From JAGVSV01 sp050952845 (lineage in GTDB: Bacteria > Bacillota > Clostridia > Christensenellales > Aristaeellaceae): 64,000 nt of DNA. Positions 26,154 to 34,260 of this stretch are shown piece after piece. The position numbers and the translations under genes are program-made. The notes beneath the pieces were generated by a model. That model had not been told where the DNA came from. It made no database searches and saw only the letters and a program-made list of their open reading frames with translations. How positions within the stretch are numbered: position 1 is the stretch's first letter; the number at the start of each line of letters is the position of its first letter. The stretch is from positions 1,364,001-1,428,000 of the forward strand of contig JBMNLP010000001.1 of the NCBI GenBank assembly GCA_050952845.1. The letters are read 5' to 3'.

Positions 26154-27211
26154 TGCTCCAGGGACTGGATGAGTTTCTCCATCACCTGAGAATCCGGCAT
26201 CTGGATAATTTGTGATATCATCGGCGCAACGCCCGGCACCCCCATATTGGACACGTCCATGTTGGCAGCGTTGACACCCGTGCGGAAACCATGCTTCTCC
26301 CACGCCAGCGCTTGTATTTCCGGCGAAAGAAGCGCTTCCAGTCCAACCTTCCCCTTTTCGCTGAGGGCGATGTACACATGGCTTGACCAGACGGTGGGCA
26401 CCGGGTACAGCAGCACAACATCGTCCTTGATTTGTTGGTAATCCTCAGGGTTGGTATGGGCAAACTCCAGCAGCTGGCTTTCATAGCCCGCCACCAGGGG
26501 CCTGGCGCCCACGCCGGTTTTCAAAAACTGACTGAAAATATCCGCAGAGCTGGTTTCCATATAGCCCAGCCGCTCGATGAGGGCCTTGAGCCGGGGAATC
26601 ACCGCGTCCACGCGCTCCAGTGTGACCACATCGCCGTCGTTGATCATGTTGGCCAAAAGGCCCGCGAACATGTTGCCGGAGTTGGACTTGGTAGGGTTGG
26701 TGGTAGACACCAGGACGGAGCCGTACAGCGGCAGGCCCAGGCTTTCCCAGCGCTCGCCTTTTTCCAGCACCGGGAGGAAGGCTTTCATGTCCAGGAAATG
26801 CACGCCATCTTTCTGAGTCACGTAACCGGCTTGAATCAGGGCATCCGCCACCATTTGCCGGGTGTACAGCACAATGGGGGTGTTGAAGACAATCTCGCTT
26901 TGAGGCGGCTTTCCAAAGGTCTTCTCATAGAGGTCCAGAGCGGTCTGGCTGGAAGGCCATAGGTAATCCCTGCCGGCATGATCCAGGCGAATCATGTCCA
27001 GAGAGCCGGCTTTCTGATAGTGCAGGGTCAGCTTATTCTTGTCCATCAGGATCTTTTTCACTGCCGGGTCGTCCACCAGACCGATTTTTTCCCCACCAAT
27101 ATAGCCCGTAATGTCCACCTGCTGGGCTTCCCTGCCTTGAAACCAGGAATACACGCCGGCGACCACAATCACCAGCACCAGCAGCAACAATCCCCAATGC
27201 TTTGTTTTCAC
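26150..27211 (-). CDS. Membrane-anchored solute-binding-like protein
   Basis: 353 residues with one N-terminal hydrophobic anchor (LLLLVLVIVVAGVYSWF) and no lipobox, so it is probably tethered by an uncleaved helix. The body resembles periplasmic-binding-protein type II folds. It shares TKSNSGNMF with TQSNSGCSA of the vWA lipoprotein upstream, suggesting the two are paralogous domains. No ABC permease or ATPase is encoded nearby, so it may act as a sensor or scaffold rather than in transport. The start is not certain but ATG 27211 overlaps the xpaC-like stop as ATGA. Confidence 0.75.
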   Translation of the reverse strand: MKTKHWGLLLLVLVIVVAGVYSWFQGREAQQVDITGYIGGEKIGLVDDPAVKKILMDKNKLTLHYQKAGSLDMIRLDHAGRDYLWPSSQTALDLYEKTFGKPPQSEIVFNTPIVLYTRQMVADALIQAGYVTQKDGVHFLDMKAFLPVLEKGERWESLGLPLYGSVLVSTTNPTKSNSGNMFAGLLANMINDGDVVTLERVDAVIPRLKALIERLGYMETSSADIFSQFLKTGVGARPLVAGYESQLLEFAHTNPEDYQQIKDDVVLLYPVPTVWSSHVYIALSEKGKVGLEALLSPEIQALAWEKHGFRTGVNAANMDVSNMGVPGVAPMISQIIQMPDSQVMEKLIQSLEQ

Positions 27212-27819
27212 AGCCCACCCTCCAGATGCAATGTTTTCTCCAGTAAATCAATGTCCGCCTCCACATCCATCACTTCATTCTGCATCAGCTTGTTAAACTG
27301 CTTCATGAAGGCGTCCTGGAGAATGTCCAATGCCCGGGCCGTCTCCGGCGTCAGACGCTGCACCTGTGGACTGTCCGGGTTGGAGGCGATGAGGTTCATG
27401 TATTTGGTGAGGATGTTGGCGCCGGTATCCAGATAAAAGCTGAAGAAGCGTCTGGCAGAGGAAATCTTCTGGGGGTTGTTGCCCAGGTAGGTGAGCATGC
27501 GATTGCCCAGTTCGTATAGTTTTTTTGCCTTCACATCAATCTGCGCGTCCAAGGTGCGTTGGGAAGCTTGAAAGATCACCTGCATGTCATCATGGGCATC
27601 TGACATGATCTGCAGCAGCTCCGGTCCGCCTTTGAGGCTGTCCACCGGGGTGTTGCCGATGCGCTTCACCGGCTTGGTCAGCAGAAAGACTGCTCCATAT
27701 ATCAAAAGGGCAATGATACCACTGACCAGGATGTGCCAGGAAGCCTGGAAGTACAGCCATGCAAAGACAAGAAGCCCTGCCAGAAAAGCTAAAATAGTAC
27801 GAATGCTTTCTTTCACTTC
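27208..27819 (-). CDS. XpaC-like membrane protein
   Basis: About 203 residues. Two hydrophobic helices near the N-terminus (TILAFLAGLLVFAWLYF; ILVSGIIALLIYGAVFLL) are followed by a helical cytoplasmic part resembling the XpaC (5-bromo-4-chloroindolyl phosphate hydrolysis) family. XpaC and TelA genes occur together in several Bacillota. I prefer GTG 27819 (GGGGTG five bases upstream); ATG 27864 inside the preceding gene has no ribosome site. Its real activity is unknown. Confidence 0.75.
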   Translation of the reverse strand, partial: EVKESIRTILAFLAGLLVFAWLYFQASWHILVSGIIALLIYGAVFLLTKPVKRIGNTPVDSLKGGPELLQIMSDAHDDMQVIFQASQRTLDAQIDVKAKKLYELGNRMLTYLGNNPQKISSARRFFSFYLDTGANILTKYMNLIASNPDSPQVQRLTPETARALDILQDAFMKQFNKLMQNEVMDVEADIDLLEKTLHLEGGL

Positions 27820-27832
27820 TGCACCCCATCCC

Positions 27833-29464
27833 TCAGTTATAGCCTTTGGCCTTTTTGAAGGCATCAATCAGGTTCTTATCCCCGTCAAAGACCCGGGCAT
27901 GGGTCCTTTCCGCCAGGGTGTTGAGGGTTTTTAGATCGGCCTCGCCAAATGAGATACAAAACACCGGGATATTCTGCCCATGGTTTGTGTAGGATTTCAG
28001 GAAGTCATCCAATGTCATGCTGCCATTGGCCTGACCGTCCGTCATGAGGATGATGGCGGGCGTGTAGTTCTCCAACTCATATCCTGCTATGGTCTCAAGG
28101 GCTTGATCCAGGGCTTCAAACATCGCCGTCCCGCCGTTTGGCGCCTGCCTGGATACCACAGAGTTAAGCTTTTCAATGTCGCTGTTGCCCGTTTCTATAT
28201 TGATGCTGATGACCTCGCTGCTAAAGAGGATCACGATGTTTTCTTCCTGTTGGGAGGCTTGCAGCAAATTCTTGGCAGCCCGCTGCTGCAGCAGGATTTC
28301 ACCCATGGCATCTTTCAGCTTCCGGCTGGGATCGCCGGACATGGAGCCGGAGAAGTCCAGCACGTAGGTCGTCAGGGAAGGCTTTCGAAACTGGGTTTGA
28401 TACAAGCCCAGGGCTTCCCAGAGCACCTCGCTGTCGGGCATGCGGATGGGCGAAAGGATGCTTTGGCTGTCTGCCCCCCATTCCTTGCGCCAGACATCCT
28501 GGTTCTCAGGCAGGATGCCGGCATAGCCTGTGCGCCGGCCATAGCGCTGGATTTCCGCCTGGATGTCGCTTGATAGCAGGAAATCCCGCAGCTTCAGAAA
28601 AGCCTCCTCTTTCTTTTTATCGCCCTGGTCTACATAGCCAAGGGGCGCATCGGAAATGGACAACCCATCATAAGGGTACACCAGGTACAGGGGCTCCCGA
28701 CCCTGCTTTAAAAGCTCCTCGTTGGTGCTGAGGATCAAGCTTTCATAGTTGACCATGGCGTCAAAATCCCCTTGTAAAAACAGGGTTTTGAGCCACTCGC
28801 TGCTGCCGGAGGAACGGTCCACGCCTTTGAGCAAAGCCTGGATGTCGGCCTTGAGCCCTTCCTGCTGAAGGCTCTCCGACGTGATGATTTCGGGGTTGTT
28901 CAGCAGCGCATATAAAAACCCGATATAGGCCGAACAGCCGGAGTTGGACTGTGTCGCACTGGTCATGCAGAAAGACAGCCTGCCATTTTGAATTTGGGTC
29001 AGAATGTCCCGTACGGACACCTGCTTGCCCACAAAGCCCAGTTCCTTGGCCAGGGATTCCCGGATGCCAAACACAACCGGTGTGATGGAAACGGATTCCG
29101 TGTATTTGACCCGGTGCTTGGTGTCCCCGATGGAAATCCACATGCTGCTGGCTGGCCAGACGGCATCATAGGGCACATCGTCCTGGCTTAAGATCCTGGA
29201 AATCTCCACAGATCCCTGGTATTTCATGTCCAGCGCAATGCGGTTTTCCCTGGCAAAGCGTTCCAGCAAGGGCTCCAGCTCCTTGTTTTCAGAGCCGGAA
29301 ACAATGCGCAGCGTAACCGGGTACGAAGCCTCCCCCAGCGTGGGCTTGTTCTCTCCGGGGTCCGCCGGCTTCTTGGTGCAGGCGCTCAGAAGCAACACCA
29401 AAACTAGCAACAGCGCCAAGGCGATCGATCGTTTTTTTGCAGAAATAGTCTCAGTAAAATTCAT
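27833..29464 (-). CDS. Lipoprotein: solute-binding domain fused to von Willebrand factor A domain
   Basis: 543 residues from ATG 29464 (GGAGG upstream). Signal peptide with lipobox LSAC, lipidated Cys29. Residues 50-325 look like a type II solute-binding domain (TSATQSNSGCSAYIGF); residues 350-543 form a vWA domain with a complete MIDAS metal site: DFSGSMSG, Thr in NGGTAMFEAL, and Asp in LMTDGQANG. The combination suggests a surface protein that binds a ligand and a metal-dependent protein partner. First gene of an operon with xpaC-like, binding-like, telA and PHP genes. No transporter subunits are present. Confidence 0.85.
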   Translation of the reverse strand: MNFTETISAKKRSIALALLLVLVLLLSACTKKPADPGENKPTLGEASYPVTLRIVSGSENKELEPLLERFARENRIALDMKYQGSVEISRILSQDDVPYDAVWPASSMWISIGDTKHRVKYTESVSITPVVFGIRESLAKELGFVGKQVSVRDILTQIQNGRLSFCMTSATQSNSGCSAYIGFLYALLNNPEIITSESLQQEGLKADIQALLKGVDRSSGSSEWLKTLFLQGDFDAMVNYESLILSTNEELLKQGREPLYLVYPYDGLSISDAPLGYVDQGDKKKEEAFLKLRDFLLSSDIQAEIQRYGRRTGYAGILPENQDVWRKEWGADSQSILSPIRMPDSEVLWEALGLYQTQFRKPSLTTYVLDFSGSMSGDPSRKLKDAMGEILLQQRAAKNLLQASQQEENIVILFSSEVISINIETGNSDIEKLNSVVSRQAPNGGTAMFEALDQALETIAGYELENYTPAIILMTDGQANGSMTLDDFLKSYTNHGQNIPVFCISFGEADLKTLNTLAERTHARVFDGDKNLIDAFKKAKGYN

Positions 29465-29505
29465 GTTTTCCTCCAGGCGTTTCATGAGTCTACAACACCC
29501 TTTTC

Positions 29506-29581
29506 ATTGTAACATAAAGCCGCCCGCCTTCTGATGGCGTGATGTAAAGTTTTGACCAAATCCATGTAAAGCCAATGTAAA
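29506..29581 (-). promoter_or_regulatory. vWA-operon promoter with three TTTACAT direct repeats
   Basis: On the minus strand TTTACAT occurs at 29581-29575, 29570-29564 and 29548-29542, phased by 11 and 22 bases. The last copy is exactly 30 bases before the -10 box TACAAT (29511-29506). No -35 consensus is present at 17 bases. Direct repeats on one helix face next to a missing -35 are typical of activators of the OmpR/PhoB type. Confidence 0.7.
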
Positions 29582-29593
29582 ATCTACTAAGGT

Positions 29594-30727
29594 TCATGGA
29601 TGAACATCCGAAGCACTCGCTAAGCCTTCAACATCTTCTTTTAAATTTTTGGCAAAAAACGCAATGGCTGCCCGGTTGATTTGCTTCAAACCAACCTCCC
29701 CGGCTGTTTCATAACGGCCGCCGATGAGTGCACAAAAGAGGGGAGACTCTCGCACTAGGTCGGTGAGGGTGAAGTGGTTAGTGCCTTGAATGTGTAGATA
29801 ATTAAGCTGATCGGTATGCACCAAGTGTCTTTTGTTTTGCGCATACTTATGGTCTTTTTCCACCAGGGGCATGCTGGAATCACTATAGATGTTCAGGATG
29901 GCTGCCTTATACGGAGCCTGGTTCCAGGTGAAATTCTTGTCCAAAGTACCGGTAATATCTGCCAGGTAAGGGGATTCCAGCACCAACACTGCTTTGATGT
30001 CAGGCCGCAGGCGGGCTACACCCAGGGCAGCGCTGCCCCCTAGAGAGTGTCCGCCCACGCCGATAGCCTTCGGGTTGATGATTGCAAAAGCTTCTTCTCC
30101 TTTCATCGCCCGATCCGTCAGATAATGGATGGCGGCATCCATGTCCTGGACGCGGATCGTCATCCAGCGCTGGAAGCACTCAAAGGAGTGCTCGATGTCG
30201 CGGTGAGAGTTCTCCCCCATCAATTCGTGAAAATACTTGCCGTTCATCCAGACTTTGCGGCAATTGATGGTTGTATATAACGCTTGATAAGGATGGTCCA
30301 GGCTGGCTACAGCATAGCCATGGCTGGCCAACTCTGAAAATAACGACACATTTCCCTTTCTGGTGCTGATACCGCCATGGGAAAACACAACCAACGGGAC
30401 GGAGCGATTGGCCAGCCTGTCAGACACCGGGTAGTAGTAGTCCATCACCAGGGTGCGGTTTTGGTCCGGGCGATAGGGATCCTTCCGGTCAGGCTGGGTA
30501 AACTGGATAGTTCTTACCTGGAAGGCATGGGGACCAGTAACTGGTATTGATGGATAAAATGGAAAGAACACAACGGCAAGAATCAAACCTACAGCAACAA
30601 ACCAGCCCATCACACTGATGGTTCTTCTCTGTCCCTTCTTCTTCATGACTTCGTGTCTTTTCAGGTACTGCAATCCAAGTATGATCAGGACAGCAACGGC
30701 TATAAAAAAGTAGTTAATGCTTCGCAT
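29594..30727 (-). CDS. Membrane-anchored alpha/beta hydrolase
   Basis: 377 residues. Two hydrophobic helices at the N-terminus (residues 5-20 and 38-58) anchor an extracytoplasmic hydrolase domain that resembles platelet-activating-factor acetylhydrolases or chlorophyllase-like esterases. The nucleophile elbow is GGHSLGGSA; an oxyanion segment reads VVFSHGG; a late His lies in GTNHFTLTD. It probably cleaves an ester, but the substrate is unknown. It begins two bases after the EFR1-type fragment, whose last codons contain its ribosome site. Confidence 0.88.
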   Translation of the reverse strand: MRSINYFFIAVAVLIILGLQYLKRHEVMKKKGQRRTISVMGWFVAVGLILAVVFFPFYPSIPVTGPHAFQVRTIQFTQPDRKDPYRPDQNRTLVMDYYYPVSDRLANRSVPLVVFSHGGISTRKGNVSLFSELASHGYAVASLDHPYQALYTTINCRKVWMNGKYFHELMGENSHRDIEHSFECFQRWMTIRVQDMDAAIHYLTDRAMKGEEAFAIINPKAIGVGGHSLGGSAALGVARLRPDIKAVLVLESPYLADITGTLDKNFTWNQAPYKAAILNIYSDSSMPLVEKDHKYAQNKRHLVHTDQLNYLHIQGTNHFTLTDLVRESPLFCALIGGRYETAGEVGLKQINRAAIAFFAKNLKEDVEGLASASDVHP

Positions 30728-30729
30728 GA

Positions 30730-30909
30730 TTACTCCCCTTTCCGGGTTAAGTTGATATGTTGGTTTTTCAGAAGATACTCCTTAGGATGATATCTCTCTT
30801 TGCCCACGGTGGATGTACCGTATTCAATGGCGGCTGCCTGATAACGGTGTACACAGCGCAGACATAGGGTGCACTGAGGTTTGCACCACTTTTGGGAGCC
30901 ATTCTGCAA
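30730..30909 (-). pseudogene. EFR1-type ferredoxin C-terminal fragment (small protein or decayed gene)
   Basis: About 59 residues. WCKPQCTLCLRCVHRYQAAAIEYG closely resembles the iron-sulfur end of EFR1-family flavodoxin/ferredoxin proteins, where the last ligand is Cys-Pro; here it is Tyr-Gln (residues written in two pieces: WCKPQCTLCLRC and VHRYQAAAIEYG). The flavodoxin half is missing. A promoter and GAGGGGG are still in place, with TTG 30909 as a plausible start, so it may be expressed as leader for the hydrolase gene. Cluster assembly with the altered ligand set is doubtful. Confidence 0.5.
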
Positions 30910-30942
30910 TGCATACACCCCCTCTACGCTTCTTATCAATTC

Positions 30943-30985
30943 ATTATACCAGCGTATTGGGATGCTTGTGTTAGATTGATGTAAA
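30943..30985 (-). promoter_or_regulatory. TTTACAT-N30 promoter of the EFR1 fragment/hydrolase operon
   Basis: TTTACAT (30985-30979), exactly 30 bases, TATAAT (30948-30943). The second half-site 11 bases on reads CTAACAC. No -35 consensus. Same layout as the vWA and SPFH operon promoters. Confidence 0.7.
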
Positions 30986-31072
30986 ATCTAAAGTCATCGT
31001 TTTCTTGTGTTCCTGTATCAAATGCTCTATTTTAACAGCAGCAACCGGCAGGTTATGCAGTGTCCTCATTCC

Positions 31073-31453
31073 TTACCAAAACCATGTCCACAAGGCGGTA
31101 AAGACGTTCAGCGCCAGGCTCAGGCCAATGAGCACCCGGTCAAAAAGCCCGGAATAGCTGGCGACGCCAAAGACATTGATGACAAAGAGCATCAGGGAGC
31201 CGATGATGCTGACCCACCTTGCCAAGCCCCGGGGCAGGAAAACCATGCCAAGCGCCAGCAGAATGGGAACCATCATCAGGAAAGCTGCCATCAGCAGATG
31301 GGTTTGGGTCATGGGCTTTCCATCGATCATGGCAGCAGCCTGGCCCTTTTCGTAAAGGCGCAGCACATCTCCCAGCAGATAGATGAGCATCAGCGCCACC
31401 CAACACACCGTTAGCTGAACACGCCGAGGATTCATGGGAATCATCTCCTTCAT
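31073..31453 (-). CDS. Small four-helix membrane protein (DUF6326-like)
   Basis: 126 residues with four hydrophobic helices (VCWVALMLIYLLGDVLRL, then LLMAAFLMMVPILLALGMVF, WVSIIGSLMLFVINVFGV and a last one). The pattern of an early Asp in the first helix and a RxxxxWV segment before helix three recalls DUF6326, but the match is from memory. ATG 31453 overlaps the stop of the oxidoreductase gene; ATG 31435 behind AAGGAG is an alternative start. Last gene of its operon. Function unknown. Confidence 0.65.
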   Translation of the reverse strand: MKEMIPMNPRRVQLTVCWVALMLIYLLGDVLRLYEKGQAAAMIDGKPMTQTHLLMAAFLMMVPILLALGMVFLPRGLARWVSIIGSLMLFVINVFGVASYSGLFDRVLIGLSLALNVFTALWTWFW

Positions 31454-32415
31454 CGTATCCTTTCCTCCTGTTGCATCATCAGCACGACGCTGCCCCGCTT
31501 ATGGCCGGTATCCACGATGCGGTGGGCTTCCCGTATTTCATCCATGGGCAGGGTATTGTATATCGCAACTTTCAGCGTTCCGGCTTCAAACCACTGCGCC
31601 AGCCTCTCCACCTGCTGCCGGTTTTCTTTGGAGACATCGCTGCCACAGACATTGATGAAGCGACCGCCGGGCTTGAGCGCCGCTTTCACCCGGGTTTTAT
31701 CCAGCTTGCCCACGGTGTCTAAAATCAGGTCGTATCGAACGCCGGGGGCAAAGACATTGTCCCGGGTGTAATCGATGAAACGATCGGCACCTAACGCGCA
31801 CACCAGCGCCCTGTTTTTTTCGCTGGCTACTCCGGTCACCTCAAGCCCCAGGTTTTTAGCGATTTGCACCGCCATGGTGCCCACAGCCCCTGCAGCGCCG
31901 TTGATCAGAATGGATTCCCCGGCTTTTGCTCCATGTTTCTCTAAAAAATATAGAGCCGTGTTGCCGCCGAAAGGAAGGGCGGCAGCCTCATCAAACCCCA
32001 TGGACTTCGGCATGAGAGCCACGGGTCCTGAAGCCGGTATGGTGACATACTCGGCATGGCAGCCATAGCGCATGCCCGGAGAGGAGCCAAAGACCGCGTC
32101 ACCTACTTTAAAGGAAGTGACTCCAGACCCCAGGGCTGCTACGGTTCCTGAAAACACGGTGCCCAAGATAGGTTGTCGGGGCTTGCGAAATCCTAACACC
32201 AGACGCATCAAGGTTCTTATAGGTTCATCTACCTGCAACCCCCTTGTCCGGACATCCCCGGAGTTGACTGCGCTGGCCGCTACGCGCACTAACATGGTGC
32301 CCGGTTTCACTGCTGGCAGGGGGACTTCCGTGATGTTGATGACCTCCGGACCGCCGTAACGCGTTACCTGGGCTGCCCTCATCCGTTCCGGAAGGCTGCT
32401 TTTTGAGCTATTCAT
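31450..32415 (-). CDS. Zinc-independent MDR oxidoreductase (quinone oxidoreductase-like)
   Basis: 321 residues. Medium-chain dehydrogenase fold: N-terminal GroES-like domain (MRAAQVTRYGGPEVI) and a Rossmann domain with INGAAGAVGTMAVQIAKNLG. The Cys and His ligands of zinc-containing alcohol dehydrogenases are absent, so it belongs to the quinone oxidoreductase or related NAD(P)H-dependent reductases. ATG 32415 follows GGAGG. It is 22 bases behind the XRE regulator gene, which may control it. Confidence 0.9.
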   Translation of the reverse strand: MNSSKSSLPERMRAAQVTRYGGPEVINITEVPLPAVKPGTMLVRVAASAVNSGDVRTRGLQVDEPIRTLMRLVLGFRKPRQPILGTVFSGTVAALGSGVTSFKVGDAVFGSSPGMRYGCHAEYVTIPASGPVALMPKSMGFDEAAALPFGGNTALYFLEKHGAKAGESILINGAAGAVGTMAVQIAKNLGLEVTGVASEKNRALVCALGADRFIDYTRDNVFAPGVRYDLILDTVGKLDKTRVKAALKPGGRFINVCGSDVSKENRQQVERLAQWFEAGTLKVAIYNTLPMDEIREAHRIVDTGHKRGSVVLMMQQEERIR

Positions 32416-32436
32416 TGTTTTTCCTCCATATACTGC

Positions 32437-32655
32437 TTACTCGTCCTCATACGAAAAGACCTCTTCAAGGGGTTTGTCAAACACCTTGGCGATGGTAAAT
32501 GCCAGCTCCAAGGTCGGTGAGTATTTGCCATTCTCCACAGCCAGGATGGTCTGCCGGGTAACGCCCACCAGGTCTGCCAGCTGTTGCTGGGTCATTTCAT
32601 TAGCCATGAAGCGAAGCGTACGGATGTTGTTGGTGATGCGGGTTTTCTTTGCCAT
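32437..32655 (-). CDS. XRE family helix-turn-helix regulator
   Basis: 72 residues, nearly all one HTH domain (MTQQQLADLVGVTRQTILAV is the recognition part), followed by a short acidic tail. ATG 32655 lies eight bases after GAGGG; the upstream GTG is too close to it. Small XRE proteins of this type often pair with a membrane protein gene, as here. It overlaps the stop of that gene slightly. Its target is probably its own operon. Confidence 0.9.
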   Translation of the reverse strand: MAKKTRITNNIRTLRFMANEMTQQQLADLVGVTRQTILAVENGKYSPTLELAFTIAKVFDKPLEEVFSYEDE

Positions 32656-32657
32656 GG

Positions 32658-33098
32658 TCACAGCCCTCTCTCATAGCCGACGATGTAGGTCATCCACATG
32701 GCAAGGCTGGACAGCAGCACCATGAAAGCCAGGGCGCAGAAGAAAGCATGAAGCCCCAACCCCATCGCCAGCAGGGAAACGGAAACAAGGAAGGCCAGAA
32801 AGAACACCGCGCCAAATGCTTTCATGGCAAAGCCCTCGATATGGCGGTCGCGTTCATCGGTTTTTTCCTCAAAGCCCTGCCCGCCGGATCGTTTTTCCCT
32901 TGTCATAACCAGGATCGCGCTGAGGGCATTCAGCAAAAGAAAACCCGCTATCAACACCAGGAAATAAATACCCCACGCTCTGGCCAATGCTTCGCCGTCA
33001 AGAGATGTTACCCTGGAACGGTTCCAAATGAATGTCAGGATGAACCAGATCAAGTTGGATGCGGCTGAGAGAATGGCTACTTTTATACGGTTGTGCAT
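32658..33098 (-). CDS. Membrane protein paired with XRE regulator (DUF2178/DUF3796-like)
   Basis: 146 residues with four hydrophobic helices and a central cytoplasmic EKTDERDRHIE motif, characteristic of small membrane proteins that pair with XRE regulators in Bacillota. The start is ATG 33098 (AGGAGG upstream); the open frame extends to 33188 but that codon coincides with the promoter. First gene of a four-gene operon. It may sense a membrane state and transmit it to the regulator; that is inference. Confidence 0.8.
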   Translation of the reverse strand: MHNRIKVAILSAASNLIWFILTFIWNRSRVTSLDGEALARAWGIYFLVLIAGFLLLNALSAILVMTREKRSGGQGFEEKTDERDRHIEGFAMKAFGAVFFLAFLVSVSLLAMGLGLHAFFCALAFMVLLSSLAMWMTYIVGYERGL

Positions 33099-33188
33099 GT
33101 TTTCCTCCTTTCGCCTGATGGCAATGCCTTTAGCTTCTCTTTTCATGGTATCAACTATTTTTGACGCCATGTTAAAGATGTTATACAC

Positions 33189-33217
33189 ATCATATCATGC
33201 TCCCCTTTTTATGTCAA
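33189..33217 (-). promoter_or_regulatory. Promoter of the membrane protein-XRE-oxidoreductase operon
   Basis: TTGACA (33217-33212), 17 bases, TATGAT (33194-33189) on the minus strand. Leader of about 84 bases before ATG 33098. Confidence 0.85.
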
Positions 33218-33287
33218 ACATTTTTTACATCATGTTGTGAAAAGTTGGCACTTTATATTTGGGCTGGATTTTTTGTGACGAACCGAT

Positions 33288-33316
33288 TTGACAAACATTC
33301 ATGGCTGTATTATGCT
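33288..33316 (+). promoter_or_regulatory. Promoter of the FMN-binding/MarR/flavoprotein operon
   Basis: TTGACA (33288-33293), 17 bases, TATGCT (33311-33316). Transcript start near 33323 falls inside the palindromic operator that follows. Confidence 0.85.
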
Positions 33317-33317
33317 C

Positions 33318-33341
33318 AATTAGGTAACATGCTACCTAATT
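33318..33341. promoter_or_regulatory. Palindromic operator, probably for the MarR regulator
   Basis: AATTAGGTA (33318-33326), six bases ACATGC, TACCTAATT (33333-33341): nine-base perfect arms overlapping the start of transcription. Size and symmetry suit a MarR dimer, and a MarR gene is second in the operon, so autorepression is likely. Confidence 0.8.
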
Positions 33342-33358
33342 AAGAAGGGAGTCTTCCA

Positions 33359-33751
33359 ATGAGCGTTAAACGATTTCTACTATGGCTTGTTATTCTGTTG
33401 TTCGTGGCTGGTATCACCCTTTTCCTGTTGATGGGACAGCAGATTAAAAAGCTGGAAAAGCAGGATTATGGCCCGGTGGATATCACCAGCATGCCAGATG
33501 GCATCTATGAGGGCAACGCTTCCGCAGTGCTGGTTACAGCGCGGGTTGAAGTTTCCATTCAGGATGGACACATCCAGCAGGTGAAGCTGCTGGAACACCA
33601 GCATGGATCTGGCCATGGCGCACAAGCGCTCTGTGATAGCATCGTAGAAGCAAACAACCTGGATGTAGACAGCATCAGCGGAGCTACCCTCTCCAGCACT
33701 GTGGTCAAGGCTGCGGTGCTTGACGCGCTCAAAAGCAAGGCAACGCAATGA
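33359..33751 (+). CDS. FMN-binding domain protein, membrane-anchored
   Basis: 130 residues. An N-terminal helix (LLWLVILLFVAGITLFLLM) anchors an extracytoplasmic FMN-binding domain whose flavinylation motif reads SGATLSS. Such domains carry covalent FMN and shuttle electrons in flavin-based extracellular or RNF-like chains. First gene of the operon, behind the palindromic operator; its stop overlaps the MarR start as ATGA. An ApbE flavin transferase is not encoded in this window. Confidence 0.9.
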   Translation: MSVKRFLLWLVILLFVAGITLFLLMGQQIKKLEKQDYGPVDITSMPDGIYEGNASAVLVTARVEVSIQDGHIQQVKLLEHQHGSGHGAQALCDSIVEANNLDVDSISGATLSSTVVKAAVLDALKSKATQ

Positions 33752-34260
33752 AACAGAACCAGCAGCCACCTGATGAAACACATACGCCCATAGACTTAAG
33801 CTGCATTGAGGATCGATACTATCTTTTCGGCATGCTGACGGCTTTTGCCAACCGCATGCAAGCCGTCGGTGACCATGTTTTTGAGGAGGTGACGTGGAAG
33901 CAATGGTTTGCTCTGCTGGGTGCCACCGTATTGCAGCCTAATCCTTCTGTTTCCCAGGTGGCTGGCTTTGTGGGAACCTCTCACCAGAACATGAAGCAGT
34001 TGCTTTTGCGGCTGCAATCAGCGGGTTTGGTGCTCCTTATAAAAGATGAAAGCGATCTGCGCCGGACGCTGGTGAAGTTAACCCCGTCAACCGAGGCGTT
34101 TGAATTGAAATACCGTGAAAGCAGCGGGCTGTTCATGGATCGCCTGTTTGAGGGAATTTCCAGCGAAGCGCTGGCTACAGCCCGGCAAGTGATTCATCAG
34201 CTGGATCAGAACCTGAGGATCCTCGCGAAAACCATCAACCGGCGAAAGGACAGCGCATGA
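33748..34260 (+). CDS. MarR family transcriptional regulator
   Basis: 170 residues. Winged-helix domain centred on PSVSQVAGFVGTSHQNMKQL with the wing near DESDLRRTLVKLT; helical ends form the dimer interface. ATGA overlaps on both sides couple it to the FMN-binding and flavoprotein genes. It presumably binds the operator at 33318-33341 and responds to a redox-active or aromatic compound. The ligand is not evident. Confidence 0.88.
   Translation: MKQNQQPPDETHTPIDLSCIEDRYYLFGMLTAFANRMQAVGDHVFEEVTWKQWFALLGATVLQPNPSVSQVAGFVGTSHQNMKQLLLRLQSAGLVLLIKDESDLRRTLVKLTPSTEAFELKYRESSGLFMDRLFEGISSEALATARQVIHQLDQNLRILAKTINRRKDSA

Noticed and set aside
33224..33230. TTTACAT on the plus strand between divergent promoters
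   Set aside because: No -10 box 30 bases downstream; both nearby genes have good TTGACA promoters of their own.
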